Positions 1-15,264 of a stretch of 64,000 bases of DNA are shown piece after piece; positions within the stretch are counted from its first letter, which is position 1, and every line of letters begins with the position of its first letter. This stretch comes from Eledone cirrhosa. Its lineage: Eukaryota > Mollusca > Cephalopoda > Octopoda > Eledonidae. The stretch is taken from assembly GCA_964016885.1 (NCBI GenBank), contig OZ024743.1, positions 174,577,706 through 174,641,705 of the forward strand, given 5' to 3'. A model generated the notes under the pieces. That model was not told the origin of the DNA, did not search any database, and was given only the letters and a program-made list of their open reading frames with translations. The translations under genes and the position numbers were made by a program.

Positions 1-2177
1 GGATGTAGGTAGTCTTTGATATACTGTACCTGTTATATAGGATGTAGGTAGTCTTTGATATACTGTACCTGTTATATAGGATGTAGGTAGTCTTTGATAT
101 ACTGTACCTGTTATATAGGATGTAGGTAGTCTTTGATATACTGTACCAGTTATATAGGATGTAGGTAGTCTTTGAAATACTGTACCTATTATATGAGATG
201 TAGGAAGTTTTTGATATACTGTACCTGTTATATAGGATGTAGGTAGTCTTTGATATACTCTACCTGTTATATAGGATGTAGGTAGTCTTTGATATACTGT
301 ACCTGTTAAATAGGATGTAGGTAGTCTTTGATATACTGTACCTGTTATATAGGATGTAGGTAGTCTTTGATATACTGTACCTGTTATATAGGATGTAGGT
401 AGTCTTTGATATACTGTACCTGTTACATAGGATGTAGGTAGTCTTTGATATACTGTACCTGTTATATAGGATGTAGGTAGTCTTTGATATACTGTACCTG
501 TTATATAGGATGTAGGTAGTCTTTGATATACTGTACCTGTTATATAGGATGTAGGTAGTCTTTGATATACTGTACCTGTTATATAGGATGTAGGAAGTCT
601 TTGATATACTTTACCTGTTATATAGGATGTAGGTAGTCTTTGATATACTGTACCTGTTATATAGGATGTAGGTAGTCTGTGATATACTGTACCTGTTATA
701 TAGGATGTAGGTAGTCTTTGATATACTGTACCTGTTATATAGGATGTAGGTAGTGTTTGATATACTGTACCTGTTATATAGGATGTAGGTAGTCTCTGAT
801 ATACTGTACCTGTTATATATGATGTAGGTAGTCTTTGATATACTGTACCTGTTACATAGGATGTAGGTAGTCTTTGATATACTGTACCTGTTATATAGGA
901 TGTATGTAGTCTTTGGTATACTGTACCTGTTACATAGGATGTAGGTAGTCTTTGATATACTGTACCTGTTATATAGGATGTAGGTAGTCTTTGATATACT
1001 GTACCTGTTATATAGGATGCAAGTAGTCTTTGATATACTGTACCTGTTATATAGGATGTACGTAGTCTTTGATATGCTGTACCTGTTATATGAGATGTAG
1101 GAAGTCTTTGATATACTCTACCTGTTATATAGGATGTAGGTAGTCTTTGATATACTGTACCTGTTATATAGGATGTAGGAATTTTTTGATATACTGTACC
1201 TGTTATATAGGATGTAGGTAGTCTTTGATATACTGTACCTGTTATATAGGATGTAGGTAGTCTTTGATATACTGTACCTGTTATATAGGATGTAGGTAGT
1301 CTTTGATATACTGTACCTGTTATATAGGATGTAGGTAGTCTTTGAAATACTGTACCTATTATATGAGATGTAGGAAGTCTTTGATATACTGTACCTGTTA
1401 TATAGGATGTAGGTAGTCTTTGATATACTGTACCTGTCATATAGGATGTAGGTAGTCTTTGATATACTGTACATGTTAAATAGGATGTAAGTAGTCGTTG
1501 ATATACTGTAGCTGTTATATAGGATGTAGGTAGTCTTTGATATACTGTACCTGTTATATAGGATGTAGGTAGTCTTTGATATACTGTACCTGTTATATAG
1601 GATGTAGGTAGTCTTTGATATACTGTACCTGTTATATAGGATGTAGGTAGTCTTTGATATACTGTACCTGTTATATAGGATGTAGGTAGTCTTTGAAATA
1701 CTGTACCTATTATATGAGATGTAGGAAGTCTTTGATATACTGTACCTGTTATATAGGATGTAGGTAGTCTTTGATATACTGTACATGTTATATAGTATGT
1801 AGGTAGTCTTTGATATACTGTACATGTTAAATAGGATGTAGGTAGTCCTTGATATACTGTACCTGTTATATAGGATGTAGGTAGTCTTTGATATACTGTA
1901 CCTGTTATATAGGATGTAGGTAGTCTTTGATATACTGTACCTGTTGTATAGGATCTAGGTAGTGTTTGATATACTGTACCTGTTATATAGGATGTAGGTA
2001 GTCTTTGATATACTGTACCTGTTATATATGATGTAGGTAGTCTTTGATATACTGTACCTGTTACATAGGATGTAGGTAGTCTTTGATATACTGTACCTGT
2101 TATATAGGATGTATGTAGTCTTTGGTATACTGTACCTGTTACATAGGATGTAGGTAGTCTTTGATATACTGTACCTG

Positions 2178-5100
2178 TTATATAGGATGTAGGTAGTTTT
2201 GATATACTGTACCTGTTATATAGGATGTAGGTAGTCTTTGATATACTGTACCTTTTATATAGGATGTAGGTAGTCTTTGATATACTGTACCTGTTATATA
2301 GGATGTAGGTAGTCTTTGAAATACTGTACCTATTATATGAGATGTAGGAAGTCTTTGATATACTGTACCTGTTATATAGGATGTAGGTAGTCTTTGATAT
2401 ACTGTACCTGTTAAATAGGATGTAGGTAGTCTTTGATATACTGTACCTGTTATATAGGATGTAGGTAGTCTTTGATATACTGTACCTGTTACATAGGATG
2501 TAGGTAGTCTTTGATATACTGTACCTGTTATATAGGATGTAGGTAGTCTTTGATATACTGTACCTGTTATATAGGATGTAGGTAGTGTTTGATATACTGT
2601 ACCTGTTACATAGGATGTATATAGTCTTTGATATACTGTACCTGTTATATAGGATGTAGGTAGTCTTTGATATACTGTACCTGTTATATAGGATCTAGGT
2701 AGTCTTTGATATACTGTACCTGTTATATAGGATGTAGGTAGTCTTTGATATACTGTACCTGTTATATAGGATGTAGGTAGTCTTTGATATACTGTACCTG
2801 TTACATAGGATGTAGGTAGTCTTTGATATACTGTACCTGTTATATATGATGTAGGTAGTCTTTGATATACTGTACCTGTTATATAGTATGTAGGTAGTCT
2901 TTGATATACTGTACCTGTTATATATGATGTAGGTAGTCTTTGATATACTGTACCTGTTACATAGGATGTAGGTAGTCTTTGATATACTGTACCTGTTATA
3001 TAGGATGTATGTAGTCTTTGGTATACTGTACCTGTTACATAGGATGTAGGTAGTCTTTGATATACTGTACCTGTTATATAGGATGTAGGTAGTCTTTGAT
3101 ATACTGTACCTGTTATATAGGATGTAGGTAGTCTTTGAAATACTGTACCTATTATATGAGATGTAGGAAGTTTTTGATATACTGTACCTGTTATATAGGA
3201 TGTAGGTAGTCTTTGATATACTGTACCTGTTATATAGGATGTAGGTAGTCTTTGATATACTGTACCTGTTAAATAGGATGTAGGTAGTCTTTGATATACT
3301 GTACCTGTTATATAGGATGTAGGTAGTCTTTGATATACTGTACCTGTTATATAGGATGTAGGTAGTCTTTGATATACTGTACCTGTTACATAGGATGTAG
3401 GTAGTCTTTGATATACTGTACCTGTTATATAGGATGTAGGTAGTCTTTGATATACTGTACCTGTTATATAGGATGTAGGTAGTCTTTGATATACTGTACC
3501 TGTTATATAGGATGTAGGTAGTCTTTGATATACTGTACCTGTTATATAGGATGTAGGAAGTCTTTGATATACTTTACCTGTTATATAGGATGTAGGTAGT
3601 CTTTGATATACTGTACCTGTTATATAGGATGTAGGTAGTCTTTGATATACTGTACCTGTTATATAGGATGTAGGTAGTCTTTGATATACTGTACCTGTTA
3701 TATAGGATGTAGGTAGTCTTTGATATACTGTACCTGTTATATAGGATGTACGTAGTCTTTGATATACTGTACCTGTTATATGAGATGTAGGAAGTCTTTG
3801 ATATACTGTACCTGTTATATAGGATGTAGGTAGTCTTTGATATACTGTACCTGTTATATGAGATGTAGGAAGTTTTTGATATACTGTACCTGTTATATAG
3901 GATGTAGGTAGTCTTTGATATACTGTACCTGTTATATAGGATGTAGGTAGTCTTTGATATACTGTACCTGTTAAATAGGATGTAGGTAGTCTTTGATATA
4001 CTGTACCTGTTATATAGGATGTAGGTAGTCTTTGATATACTGTACCTGTTACATAGGATGTAGGTAGTCTTTGATATACTGTACCTGTTATATAGGATGT
4101 ATGTAGTCTTTGGTATACTGTACCTGTTACATAGGATGTAGGTAGTCTTTGATATACTGTACCTGTTATATAGGATGTAGGTAGTCTTTGATATACTGTA
4201 CCTGTTATATAGGATGTAGGTAGTATTTGATATACTGTATCTGTTATATAGGATGTAGGTAGTCTTTGATATACTGTACCTGTTATATAGGATGTAGGTA
4301 GTCTTTGATATACTGTACATGTTAAATAGGATGTAGGTAGTCTTTGATATACTGTACCTGTTATATAGGATGTAGGTAGTCTTTGATATACTGTACTTGT
4401 TATATAGGATGTAGGTAGTCTTTGATATACTGTACCTGTTATATAGGATGTAGGTAATGTTTGATATACTGTACCTGTTATATAGGATGTAGGTAGTCTT
4501 TGATATACTGTACCTGTTATATATGATGTAGGTAGTCTTTGATATACTGTACCTGTTACATAGGATGTAGGTAGTCTTTGATATACTGTACCTGTTATAT
4601 AGGATGTATGTAGTCTTTGGTATACTGTACCTGTTACATAGGATGTAGGTAGTCTTTGATATACTGTACCTGTTATATAGGATGTAGGTAGTCTTTGATA
4701 TACTGTACCTATTATATAGGATGTAGGTAGTCTTTGATATACTGTACCTGTTACATAGGATGTAGGTAGTCTTTGATATACTGTACCTGTTATATAGGAT
4801 GTAGGTAGTCTTTGATATACTGTACCTGTTACATAGGATGTAGGTAGTCTTTGATATACTGTACCTGTTATATAGGATGTATGTAGTCTTTGGTATACTG
4901 TACCTGTTACATAGGATGTAGGTAGTCTTTGATATACTGTACCTGTTATATAGGATGTAGGTAGTCTCTGATATACTGTACCTGTTATATATGATGTAGG
5001 TAGTCTTTGATATACTGTACCTGTTACATAGGATGTAGGTAGTCTTTGATATACTGTACCTGTTATATAGGATGTATGTAGTCTTTGGTATACTGTACCT

Positions 5101-5612
5101 GTTACATAGGATGTAGGTAGTCTTTGATATACTGTACCTGTTATATAGGATGTAGGTAGTCTTTGATATACTGTACCTGTTATATAGGATGTAAGTAGTC
5201 TTTGATATACTGTACCTGTTATATAGGATGTACGTAGTCTTTGATATGCTGTACCTGTTATATGAGATGTAGGAAGTCTTTGATATACTCTACCTGTTAT
5301 ATAGGATGTAGGTAGTCTTTGATATACTGTACCTGTTATATAGGATGTAGGAATTTTTTGATATACTGTACCTGTTATATAGGATGTAGGTAGTCTTTGA
5401 TATACTGTACCTGTTATATAGGATGTAGGTAGTCTTTGATATACTGTACCTGTTATATAGGATGTAGGTAGTCTTTGATATACTGTACCTGTTATATAGG
5501 ATGTAGGTAGTCTTTGAAATACTGTACCTATTATATGAGATGTAGGAAGTCTTTGATATACTGTACCTGTTATATAGGATGTAGGTAGTCTTTGATATAC
5601 TGTACCTGTCAT
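2178..5612 (-). other. 1,144-codon open frame across the satellite; judged non-genic
   Basis: Same 13-residue period and frame as the 49.9-63.8 kb open frame, beginning at the equivalent GTCATATAGG variant near 5,610. It ends just past the 38-bp monomer at 2,185, which shifts it into a frame with a stop. No non-repetitive domain is present. It is not annotated as a gene. Confidence 0.85.
2185..2222. other. 38-bp monomer (copy 1 of 5)
   Basis: The monomer reads GGTAGTTTTGAT where the consensus has GGTAGTCTTTGAT, a loss of the C at monomer position 14. It shifts the phase of all monomers to the right by one base and ends a minus-strand open frame running from 5,612 to 2,178. The identical lesion occurs at 6,357, 11,894, 27,259 and 29,949. 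Confidence 0.97.
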
Positions 5613-6356
5613 ATAGGATGTAGGTAGTCTTTGATATACTGTACATGTTAAATAGGATGTAAGTAGTCGTTGATATACTGTAGCTGTTATATAGGATGTA
5701 GGTAGTCTTTGATATACTGTACCTGTTATATAGGATGTAGGTAGTCTTTGATATACTGTACCTGTTATATAGGATGTAGGTAGTCTTTGATATACTGTAC
5801 CTGTTATATAGGATGTAGGTAGTCTTTGATATACTGTACCTGTTATATAGGATGTAGGTAGTCTTTGAAATACTGTACCTATTATATGAGATGTAGGAAG
5901 TCTTTGATATACTGTACCTGTTATATAGGATGTAGGTAGTCTTTGATATACTGTACATGTTATATAGGATGTAGGTAGTCTTTGATATACTGTACATGTT
6001 AAATAGGATGTAGGTAGTCCTTGATATACTGTACCTGTTATATAGGATGTAGGTAGTCTTTGATATACTGTACCTGTTATATAGGATGTAGGTAGTCTTT
6101 GATATACTGTACCTGTTGTATAGGATCTAGGTAGTGTTTGATATACTGTACCTGTTATATAGGATGTAGGTAGTCTTTGATATACTGTACCTGTTATATA
6201 TGATGTAGGTAGTCTTTGATATACTGTACCTGTTACATAGGATGTAGGTAGTCTTTGATATACTGTACCTGTTATATAGGATGTATGTAGTCTTTGGTAT
6301 ACTGTACCTGTTACATAGGATGTAGGTAGTCTTTGATATACTGTACCTGTTATATA

Positions 6357-6394
6357 GGATGTAGGTAGTTTTGATATACTGTACCTGTTATATA
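6357..6394. other. 38-bp monomer (copy 2 of 5)
   Basis: Same one-base deletion as at 2,185, and exactly 4,172 bp from it, so it was carried by the 4,172-bp duplication. It is followed in both places by the TACCTTTTATAT monomer, which confirms common origin. Confidence 0.97.
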
Positions 6395-9300
6395 GGATGT
6401 AGGTAGTCTTTGATATACTGTACCTTTTATATAGGATGTAGGTAGTCTTTGATATACTGTACCTGTTATATAGGATGTAGGTAGTCTTTGAAATACTGTA
6501 CCTATTATATGAGATGTAGGAAGTCTTTGATATACTGTACCTGTTATATAGGATGTAGGTAGTCTTTGATATACTGTACCTGTTAAATAGGATGTAGGTA
6601 GTCTTTGATATACTGTACCTGTTATATAGGATGTAGGTAGTCTTTGATATACTGTACCTGTTACATAGGATGTAGGTAGTCTTTGATATACTGTACCTGT
6701 TATATAGGATGTAGGTAGTCTTTGATATACTGTACCTGTTATATAGGATGTAGGTAGTGTTTGATATACTGTACCTGTTACATAGGATGTATATAGTCTT
6801 TGATATACTGTACCTGTTATATAGGATGTAGGTAGTCTTTGATATACTGTACCTGTTATATAGGATCTAGGTAGTCTTTGATATACTGTACCTGTTATAT
6901 AGGATGTAGGTAGTCTTTGATATACTGTACCTGTTATATAGGATGTAGGTAGTCTTTGATATACTGTACCTGTTACATAGGATGTAGGTAGTCTTTGATA
7001 TACTGTACCTGTTATATATGATGTAGGTAGTCTTTGATATACTGTACCTGTTATATAGTATGTAGGTAGTCTTTGATATACTGTACCTGTTATATATGAT
7101 GTAGGTAGTCTTTGATATACTGTACCTGTTACATAGGATGTAGGTAGTCTTTGATATACTGTACCTGTTATATAGGATGTATGTAGTCTTTGGTATACTG
7201 TACCTGTTACATAGGATGTAGGTAGTCTTTGATATACTGTACCTGTTATATAGGATGTAGGTAGTCTTTGATATACTGTACCTGTTATATAGGATGTAGG
7301 TAGTCTTTGAAATACTGTACCTATTATATGAGATGTAGGAAGTTTTTGATATACTGTACCTGTTATATAGGATGTAGGTAGTCTTTGATATACTGTACCT
7401 GTTATATAGGATGTAGGTAGTCTTTGATATACTGTACCTGTTAAATAGGATGTAGGTAGTCTTTGATATACTGTACCTGTTATATAGGATGTAGGTAGTC
7501 TTTGATATACTGTACCTGTTATATAGGATGTAGGTAGTCTTTGATATACTGTACCTGTTACATAGGATGTAGGTAGTCTTTGATATACTGTACCTGTTAT
7601 ATAGGATGTAGGTAGTCTTTGATATACTGTACCTGTTATATAGGATGTAGGTAGTCTTTGATATACTGTACCTGTTATATAGGATGTAGGTAGTCTTTGA
7701 TATACTGTACCTGTTATATAGGATGTAGGAAGTCTTTGATATACTTTACCTGTTATATAGGATGTAGGTAGTCTTTGATATACTGTACCTGTTATATAGG
7801 ATGTAGGTAGTCTTTGATATACTGTACCTGTTATATAGGATGTAGGTAGTCTTTGATATACTGTACCTGTTATATAGGATGTAGGTAGTCTTTGATATAC
7901 TGTACCTGTTATATAGGATGTACGTAGTCTTTGATATACTGTACCTGTTATATGAGATGTAGGAAGTCTTTGATATACTGTACCTGTTATATAGGATGTA
8001 GGTAGTCTTTGATATACTGTACCTGTTATATGAGATGTAGGAAGTTTTTGATATACTGTACCTGTTATATAGGATGTAGGTAGTCTTTGATATACTGTAC
8101 CTGTTATATAGGATGTAGGTAGTCTTTGATATACTGTACCTGTTAAATAGGATGTAGGTAGTCTTTGATATACTGTACCTGTTATATAGGATGTAGGTAG
8201 TCTTTGATATACTGTACCTGTTACATAGGATGTAGGTAGTCTTTGATATACTGTACCTGTTATATAGGATGTATGTAGTCTTTGGTATACTGTACCTGTT
8301 ACATAGGATGTAGGTAGTCTTTGATATACTGTACCTGTTATATAGGATGTAGGTAGTCTTTGATATACTGTACCTGTTATATAGGATGTAGGTAGTATTT
8401 GATATACTGTATCTGTTATATAGGATGTAGGTAGTCTTTGATATACTGTACCTGTTATATAGGATGTAGGTAGTCTTTGATATACTGTACATGTTAAATA
8501 GGATGTAGGTAGTCTTTGATATACTGTACCTGTTATATAGGATGTAGGTAGTCTTTGATATACTGTACTTGTTATATAGGATGTAGGTAGTCTTTGATAT
8601 ACTGTACCTGTTATATAGGATGTAGGTAATGTTTGATATACTGTACCTGTTATATAGGATGTAGGTAGTCTTTGATATACTGTACCTGTTATATATGATG
8701 TAGGTAGTCTTTGATATACTGTACCTGTTACATAGGATGTAGGTAGTCTTTGATATACTGTACCTGTTATATAGGATGTATGTAGTCTTTGGTATACTGT
8801 ACCTGTTACATAGGATGTAGGTAGTCTTTGATATACTGTACCTGTTATATAGGATGTAGGTAGTCTTTGATATACTGTACCTATTATATAGGATGTAGGT
8901 AGTCTTTGATATACTGTACCTGTTACATAGGATGTAGGTAGTCTTTGATATACTGTACCTGTTATATAGGATGTAGGTAGTCTTTGATATACTGTACCTG
9001 TTACATAGGATGTAGGTAGTCTTTGATATACTGTACCTGTTACATAGGATGTAGGTAGTCTTTGATATACTGTACCTGTTATATAGGATGTATGTAGTCT
9101 TTGGTATACTGTACCTGTTACATAGGATGTAGGTAGTCTTTGATATACTGTACCTGTTATATAGGATGTAGGTAGTCTTTGATATACTGTAACTATTATA
9201 TAGGATGTAGGTAGTCTTTGATATACTGTACCTGCTATATAGGATGTAGGTAGTCTTTGATATACTCTACCTGTTATATGAGATGTAGGAAGTCTTTGAT

Positions 9301-11136
9301 ATACTCTACCTGTTATATAGGATGTAGGTAGTCTTTGATATACTGTACCTGTTATATAGGATGTAGGTAGTCTGTGATATACTGTACCTGTTATATAGGA
9401 TGTACGTAGTCTTTGATATGCTGTACCTGTTATATGAGATGTAGGAAGTCTTTGATATACTCTACCTGTTATATAGGATGTAGGTAGTCTTTGATATACT
9501 GTACCTGTTATATAGGATGTAGGTAGTCTTTGATATACTGTACCTGTTATATAGGATGTAGGTAGTCTTTGATATACTGTACCTGTTATATAGGATGTAT
9601 GTAGTCTTTGGTATACTGTACCTGTTACATAGGATGTAGGTAGTCTTTGATATACTGTACCTGTTATATAGGATGTAGGTAGTCTTTGATATACTGTACC
9701 TGTTATATAGGATGTAGGTAGTATTTGATATACTGTACCTGTTATATAGGATGTAGGTAGTCTTTGATATACTGTACCTGTTATATAGGATGTAGGTAGT
9801 CTTTGATATACTGTACATGTTAAATAGGATGTAGGTAGTCTTTGATATACTGTACCTGTTATATAGGATGTAGGTAGTCTTTGATATACTGTACCTGTTA
9901 TATAGGATGTAGGTAGTCTTTGATATACTGTACCTGTTATATAGGATGTAGGTAGTGTTTGATATACTGTACCTGTTATATAGGATGTAGGTAGTCTTTG
10001 ATATACTGTACCTGTTATAAATGATGTAGGTAGTCTTTGATATACTGTACCTGTTACATAGGATGTAGGTAGTCTTTGATATACTGTACCTGTTATATAG
10101 GATGTATGTAGTCTTTGGTATACTGTACCTGTTACATAGGACGTAGGTAGTCTTTGATATACTGTACCTGTTATATAGGATGTAGGTAGTCTTTGATATA
10201 CTGTACCTATTATATAGGATGTAGGTAGTCTTTGATATACTGTACCTGTTACATAGGATGTAGGTAGTCTTTGATATACTGTACCTGTTATATAGGATGT
10301 AGGTAGTCTTTGATATACTGTACCTGTTACATAGGATGTAGGTAGTCTTTGATATACTGTACCTGTTATATAGGATGTAGGTAGTCTTTGATATACTGTA
10401 CCTGTTATATAGGATGTAGGTAGTCTTTGATATACTGTACCTGTTATATAGGATGTAGGTAGTCTTTGATATACTGTACCTGTTATATAGGATGTAGGAA
10501 GTCTTTGATATACTTTACCTGTTATATAGGATGTAGGTAGTCTTTGATATACTGTACCTGTTACATAGGATGTAGGTAGTCTTTGATATACTGTACCTGT
10601 TATATAGGATGTAGGTAGTCTTTGATATACTGTACCTGTTATATAGGATGTAGGTAGTCTTTGATATACTGTACCTGTTATATAGGATGTAGGTAGTCTT
10701 TGATATACTGTACCTGTTATATAGGATGTACGTAGTCTTTGATATACTGTACCTGTTATATGAGATGTAGGAAGTCTTTGATATACTGTACCTGTTATAT
10801 AGGATGTAGGTAGTCTTTGATATACTGTACCTGTTATATGAGATGTAGGAAGTTTTTGATATACTGTACCTGTTATATAGGATGTAGGTAGTCTTTGATA
10901 TACTGTACCTGTTATATAGGATGTAGGTAGTCTTTGATATACTGTAGCTGTTAAATAGGATGTAGGTAGTCTTTGATATACTGTACCTGTTATATAGGAT
11001 GTAGGTAGTCTTTGATATACTGTACCTGTTACATAGGATGTAGGTAGTCTTTGATATACTGTACCTGTTATATAGGATGTATGTAGTCTTTGGTATACTG
11101 TACCTGTTACATAGGATGTAGGTAGTCTTTGATATA

Positions 11137-14100
11137 CTGTACCTGTTATATAGGATGTAGGTAGTCTTTGATATACTGTACATGTTAAATAGGATGTAAG
11201 TAGTCGTTGATATACTGTAGCTGTTATATAGGATGTAGGTAGTCTTTGATATACTGTACCTGTTATATAGGATGTAGGTAGTCTTTGATATACTGTACCT
11301 GTTATATAGGATGTAGGTAGTCTTTGATATACTGTACCTGTTATATAGGATGTAGGTAGTCTTTGATATACTGTACCTGTTATATAGGATGTAGGTAGTC
11401 TTTGAAATACTGTACCTATTATATGAGATGTAGGAAGTCTTTGATATACTGTACCTGTTATATAGGATGTAGGTAGTCTTTGATATACTGTACCTGTTAT
11501 ATAGGATGTAGGTAGTCTTTGATATACTGTACATGTTAAATAGGATGTAGGTAGTCCTTGATATACTGTACCTGTTATATAGGATGTAGGTAGTCTTTGA
11601 TATACTGTACCTGTTATATAGGATGTAGGTAGTCTTTGATATACTGTACCTGTTGTATAGGATCTAGGTAGTGTTTGATATACTGTACCTGTTATATAGG
11701 ATGTAGGTAGTCTTTGATATACTGTACCTGTTATATATGATGTAGGTAGTCTTTGATATACTGTACCTGTTACATAGGATGTAGGTAGTCTTTGATATAC
11801 TGTACCTGTTATATAGGATGTATGTAGTCTTTGGTATACTGTACCTGTTACATAGGATGTAGGTAGTCTTTGATATACTGTACCTGTTATATAGGATGTA
11901 GGTAGTTTTGATATACTGTACCTGTTATATAGGATGTAGGTAGTCTTTGATATACTGTACCTTTTATATAGGATGTAGGTAGTCTTTGATATACTGTACC
12001 TGTTATATAGGATGTAGGTAGTCTTTGAAATACTGTACCTATTATATGAGATGTAGGAAGTCTTTGATATACTGTACCTGTTATATAGGATGTAGGTAGT
12101 CTTTGATATACTGTACCTGTTAAATAGGATGTAGGTAGTCTTTGATATACTGTACCTGTTATATAGGATGTAGGTAGTCTTTGATATACTGTACCTGTTA
12201 CATAGGATGTAGGTAGTCTTTGATATACTGTACCTGTTATATAGGATGTAGGTAGTCTTTGATATACTGTACCTGTTATATAGGATGTAGGTAGTGTTTG
12301 ATATACTGTACCTGTTACATAGGATGTATATAGTCTTTGATATACTGTACCTGTTATATAGGATGTAGGTAGTCTTTGATATACTGTACCTGTTATATAG
12401 GATCTAGGTAGTCTTTGATATACTGTACCTGTTATATAGGATGTAGGTAGTCTTTGATATACTGTACCTGTTATATAGGATGTAGGTAGTCTTTGATATA
12501 CTGTACCTGTTACATAGGATGTAGGTAGTCTTTGATATACTGTACCTGTTATATATGATGTAGGTAGTCTTTGATATACTGTACCTGTTATATAGTATGT
12601 AGGTAGTCTTTGATATACTGTACCTGTTATATATGATGTAGGTAGTCTTTGATATACTGTACCTGTTACATAGGATGTAGGTAGTCTTTGATATACTGTA
12701 CCTGTTATATAGGATGTATGTAGTCTTTGGTATACTGTACCTGTTACATAGGATGTAGGTAGTCTTTGATATACTGTACCTGTTATATAGGATGTAGGTA
12801 GTCTTTGATATACTGTACCTGTTATATAGGATGTAGGTAGTCTTTGAAATACTGTACCTATTATATGAGATGTAGGAAGTTTTTGATATACTGTACCTGT
12901 TATATAGGATGTAGGTAGTCTTTGATATACTGTACCTGTTATATAGGATGTAGGTAGTCTTTGATATACTGTACCTGTTAAATAGGATGTAGGTAGTCTT
13001 TGATATACTGTACCTGTTATATAGGATGTAGGTAGTCTTTGATATACTGTACCTGTTATATAGGATGTAGGTAGTCTTTGATATACTGTACCTGTTACAT
13101 AGGATGTAGGTAGTCTTTGATATACTGTACCTGTTATATAGGATGTAGGTAGTCTTTGATATACTGTACCTGTTATATAGGATGTAGGTAGTCTTTGATA
13201 TACTGTACCTGTTATATAGGATGTAGGTAGTCTTTGATATACTGTACCTGTTATATAGGATGTAGGAAGTCTTTGATATACTTTACCTGTTATATAGGAT
13301 GTAGGTAGTCTTTGATATACTGTACCTGTTATATAGGATGTAGGTAGTCTTTGATATACTGTACCTGTTATATAGGATGTAGGTAGTCTTTGATATACTG
13401 TACCTGTTATATAGGATGTAGGTAGTCTTTGATATACTGTACCTGTTATATAGGATGTACGTAGTCTTTGATATACTGTACCTGTTATATGAGATGTAGG
13501 AAGTCTTTGATATACTGTACCTGTTATATAGGATGTAGGTAGTCTTTGATATACTGTACCTGTTATATGAGATGTAGGAAGTTTTTGATATACTGTACCT
13601 GTTATATAGGATGTAGGTAGTCTTTGATATACTGTACCTGTTATATAGGATGTAGGTAGTCTTTGATATACTGTACCTGTTAAATAGGATGTAGGTAGTC
13701 TTTGATATACTGTACCTGTTATATAGGATGTAGGTAGTCTTTGATATACTGTACCTGTTACATAGGATGTAGGTAGTCTTTGATATACTGTACCTGTTAT
13801 ATAGGATGTATGTAGTCTTTGGTATACTGTACCTGTTACATAGGATGTAGGTAGTCTTTGATATACTGTACCTGTTATATAGGATGTAGGTAGTCTTTGA
13901 TATACTGTACCTGTTATATAGGATGTAGGTAGTATTTGATATACTGTATCTGTTATATAGGATGTAGGTAGTCTTTGATATACTGTACCTGTTATATAGG
14001 ATGTAGGTAGTCTTTGATATACTGTACATGTTAAATAGGATGTAGGTAGTCTTTGATATACTGTACCTGTTATATAGGATGTAGGTAGTCTTTGATATAC

Positions 14101-15264
14101 TGTACCTGTTATATAGGATGTAGGTAGTCTTTGATATACTGTACCTGTTATATAGGATGTAGGTAATGTTTGATATACTGTACCTGTTATATAGGATGTA
14201 GGTAGTCTTTGATATACTGTACCTGTTATATATGATGTAGGTAGTCTTTGATATACTGTACCTGTTACATAGGATGTAGGTAGTCTTTGATATACTGTAC
14301 CTGTTATATAGGATGTATGTAGTCTTTGGTATACTGTACCTGTTACATAGGATGTAGGTAGTCTTTGATATACTGTACCTGTTATATAGGATGTAGGTAG
14401 TCTTTGATATACTGTACCTATTATATAGGATGTAGGTAGTCTTTGATATACTGTACCTGTTACATAGGATGTAGGTAGTCTTTGATATACTGTACCTGTT
14501 ATATAGGATGTAGGTAGTCTTTGATATACTGTACCTGTTACATAGGATGTAGGTAGTCTTTGATATACTGTACCTGTTACATAGGATGTAGGTAGTCTTT
14601 GATATACTGTACCTGTTATATAGGATGTATGTAGTCTTTGGTATACTGTACCTGTTACATAGGATGTAGGTAGTCTTTGATATACTGTACCTGTTATATA
14701 GGATGTAGGTAGTCTTTGATATACTGTAACTATTATATAGGATGTAGGTAGTCTTTGATATACTGTACCTGCTATATAGGATGTAGGTAGTCTTTGATAT
14801 ACTCTACCTGTTATATGAGATGTAGGAAGTCTTTGATATACTCTACCTGTTATATAGGATGTAGGTAGTCTTTGATATACTGTACCTGTTATATAGGATG
14901 TAGGTAGTCTGTGATATACTGTACCTGTTATATAGGATGTACGTAGTCTTTGATATGCTGTACCTGTTATATGAGATGTAGGAAGTCTTTGATATACTCT
15001 ACCTGTTATATAGGATGTAGGTAGTCTTTGATATACTGTACCTGTTATATAGGATGTAGGTAGTCTTTGATATACTGTACCTGTTATATAGGATGTAGGT
15101 AGTCTTTGATATACTGTACCTGTTATATAGGATGTATGTAGTCTTTGGTATACTGTACCTGTTACATAGGATGTAGGTAGTCTTTGATATACTGTACCTG
15201 TTATATAGGATGTAGGTAGTCTTTGATATACTGTACCTGTTATATAGGATGTAGGTAGTATTTG
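11137..15264. repeat. Further copy of the 5.6-9.7 kb segment (offset 5,537 bp)
   Basis: From about 11,137 to 15,264 the order of variants repeats that of about 5,600 to 9,727 at an offset of 5,537 bp (142 monomers minus one base). Matching landmarks are the ATGTTAAATAGG plus GTCGTTG pair (5,644 and 11,181), the 38-bp monomer (6,357 and 11,894), CTTTACC (7,746 and 13,283) and CTCTACC (9,462 and 14,999). It diverges on the right where 15,273 carries GTATCTG and the source carries GTACCTG. It partly overlaps the 1,326-bp duplication described next, so a later event reused its right end. Confidence 0.88.
11894..11931. other. 38-bp monomer (copy 3 of 5)
   Basis: Same single-C deletion as the other four copies, followed by the same TACCTTTTATAT neighbour. 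It lies 5,537 bp from copy 2. Confidence 0.97.

Larger units (their letters stand above)
780..9030. repeat. 4,172-bp higher-order unit, two tandem copies
   Basis: Bases from about 780 to 4,951 match bases from about 4,952 to 9,030 at an offset of 4,172 bp, which is 107 monomers minus one base. Rare landmarks line up at exactly this offset: AGTCTCTGAT (about 790 and 4,962), the 38-bp monomer (2,185 and 6,357), GTCGTTG (about 1,495 and 5,667), TTTTATATAGG after GTACC (about 2,253 and 6,425) and GGTAATGTTT (about 4,455 and 8,627). The copies differ at very few positions that I could find, for example GGATGC against GGATGT near 1,020 and TATAGTATG against TATAGGATG near 1,795. Edges are good to roughly one or two monomers. 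The right edge is set by one extra TTACATA monomer near 9,030. Confidence 0.93.
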
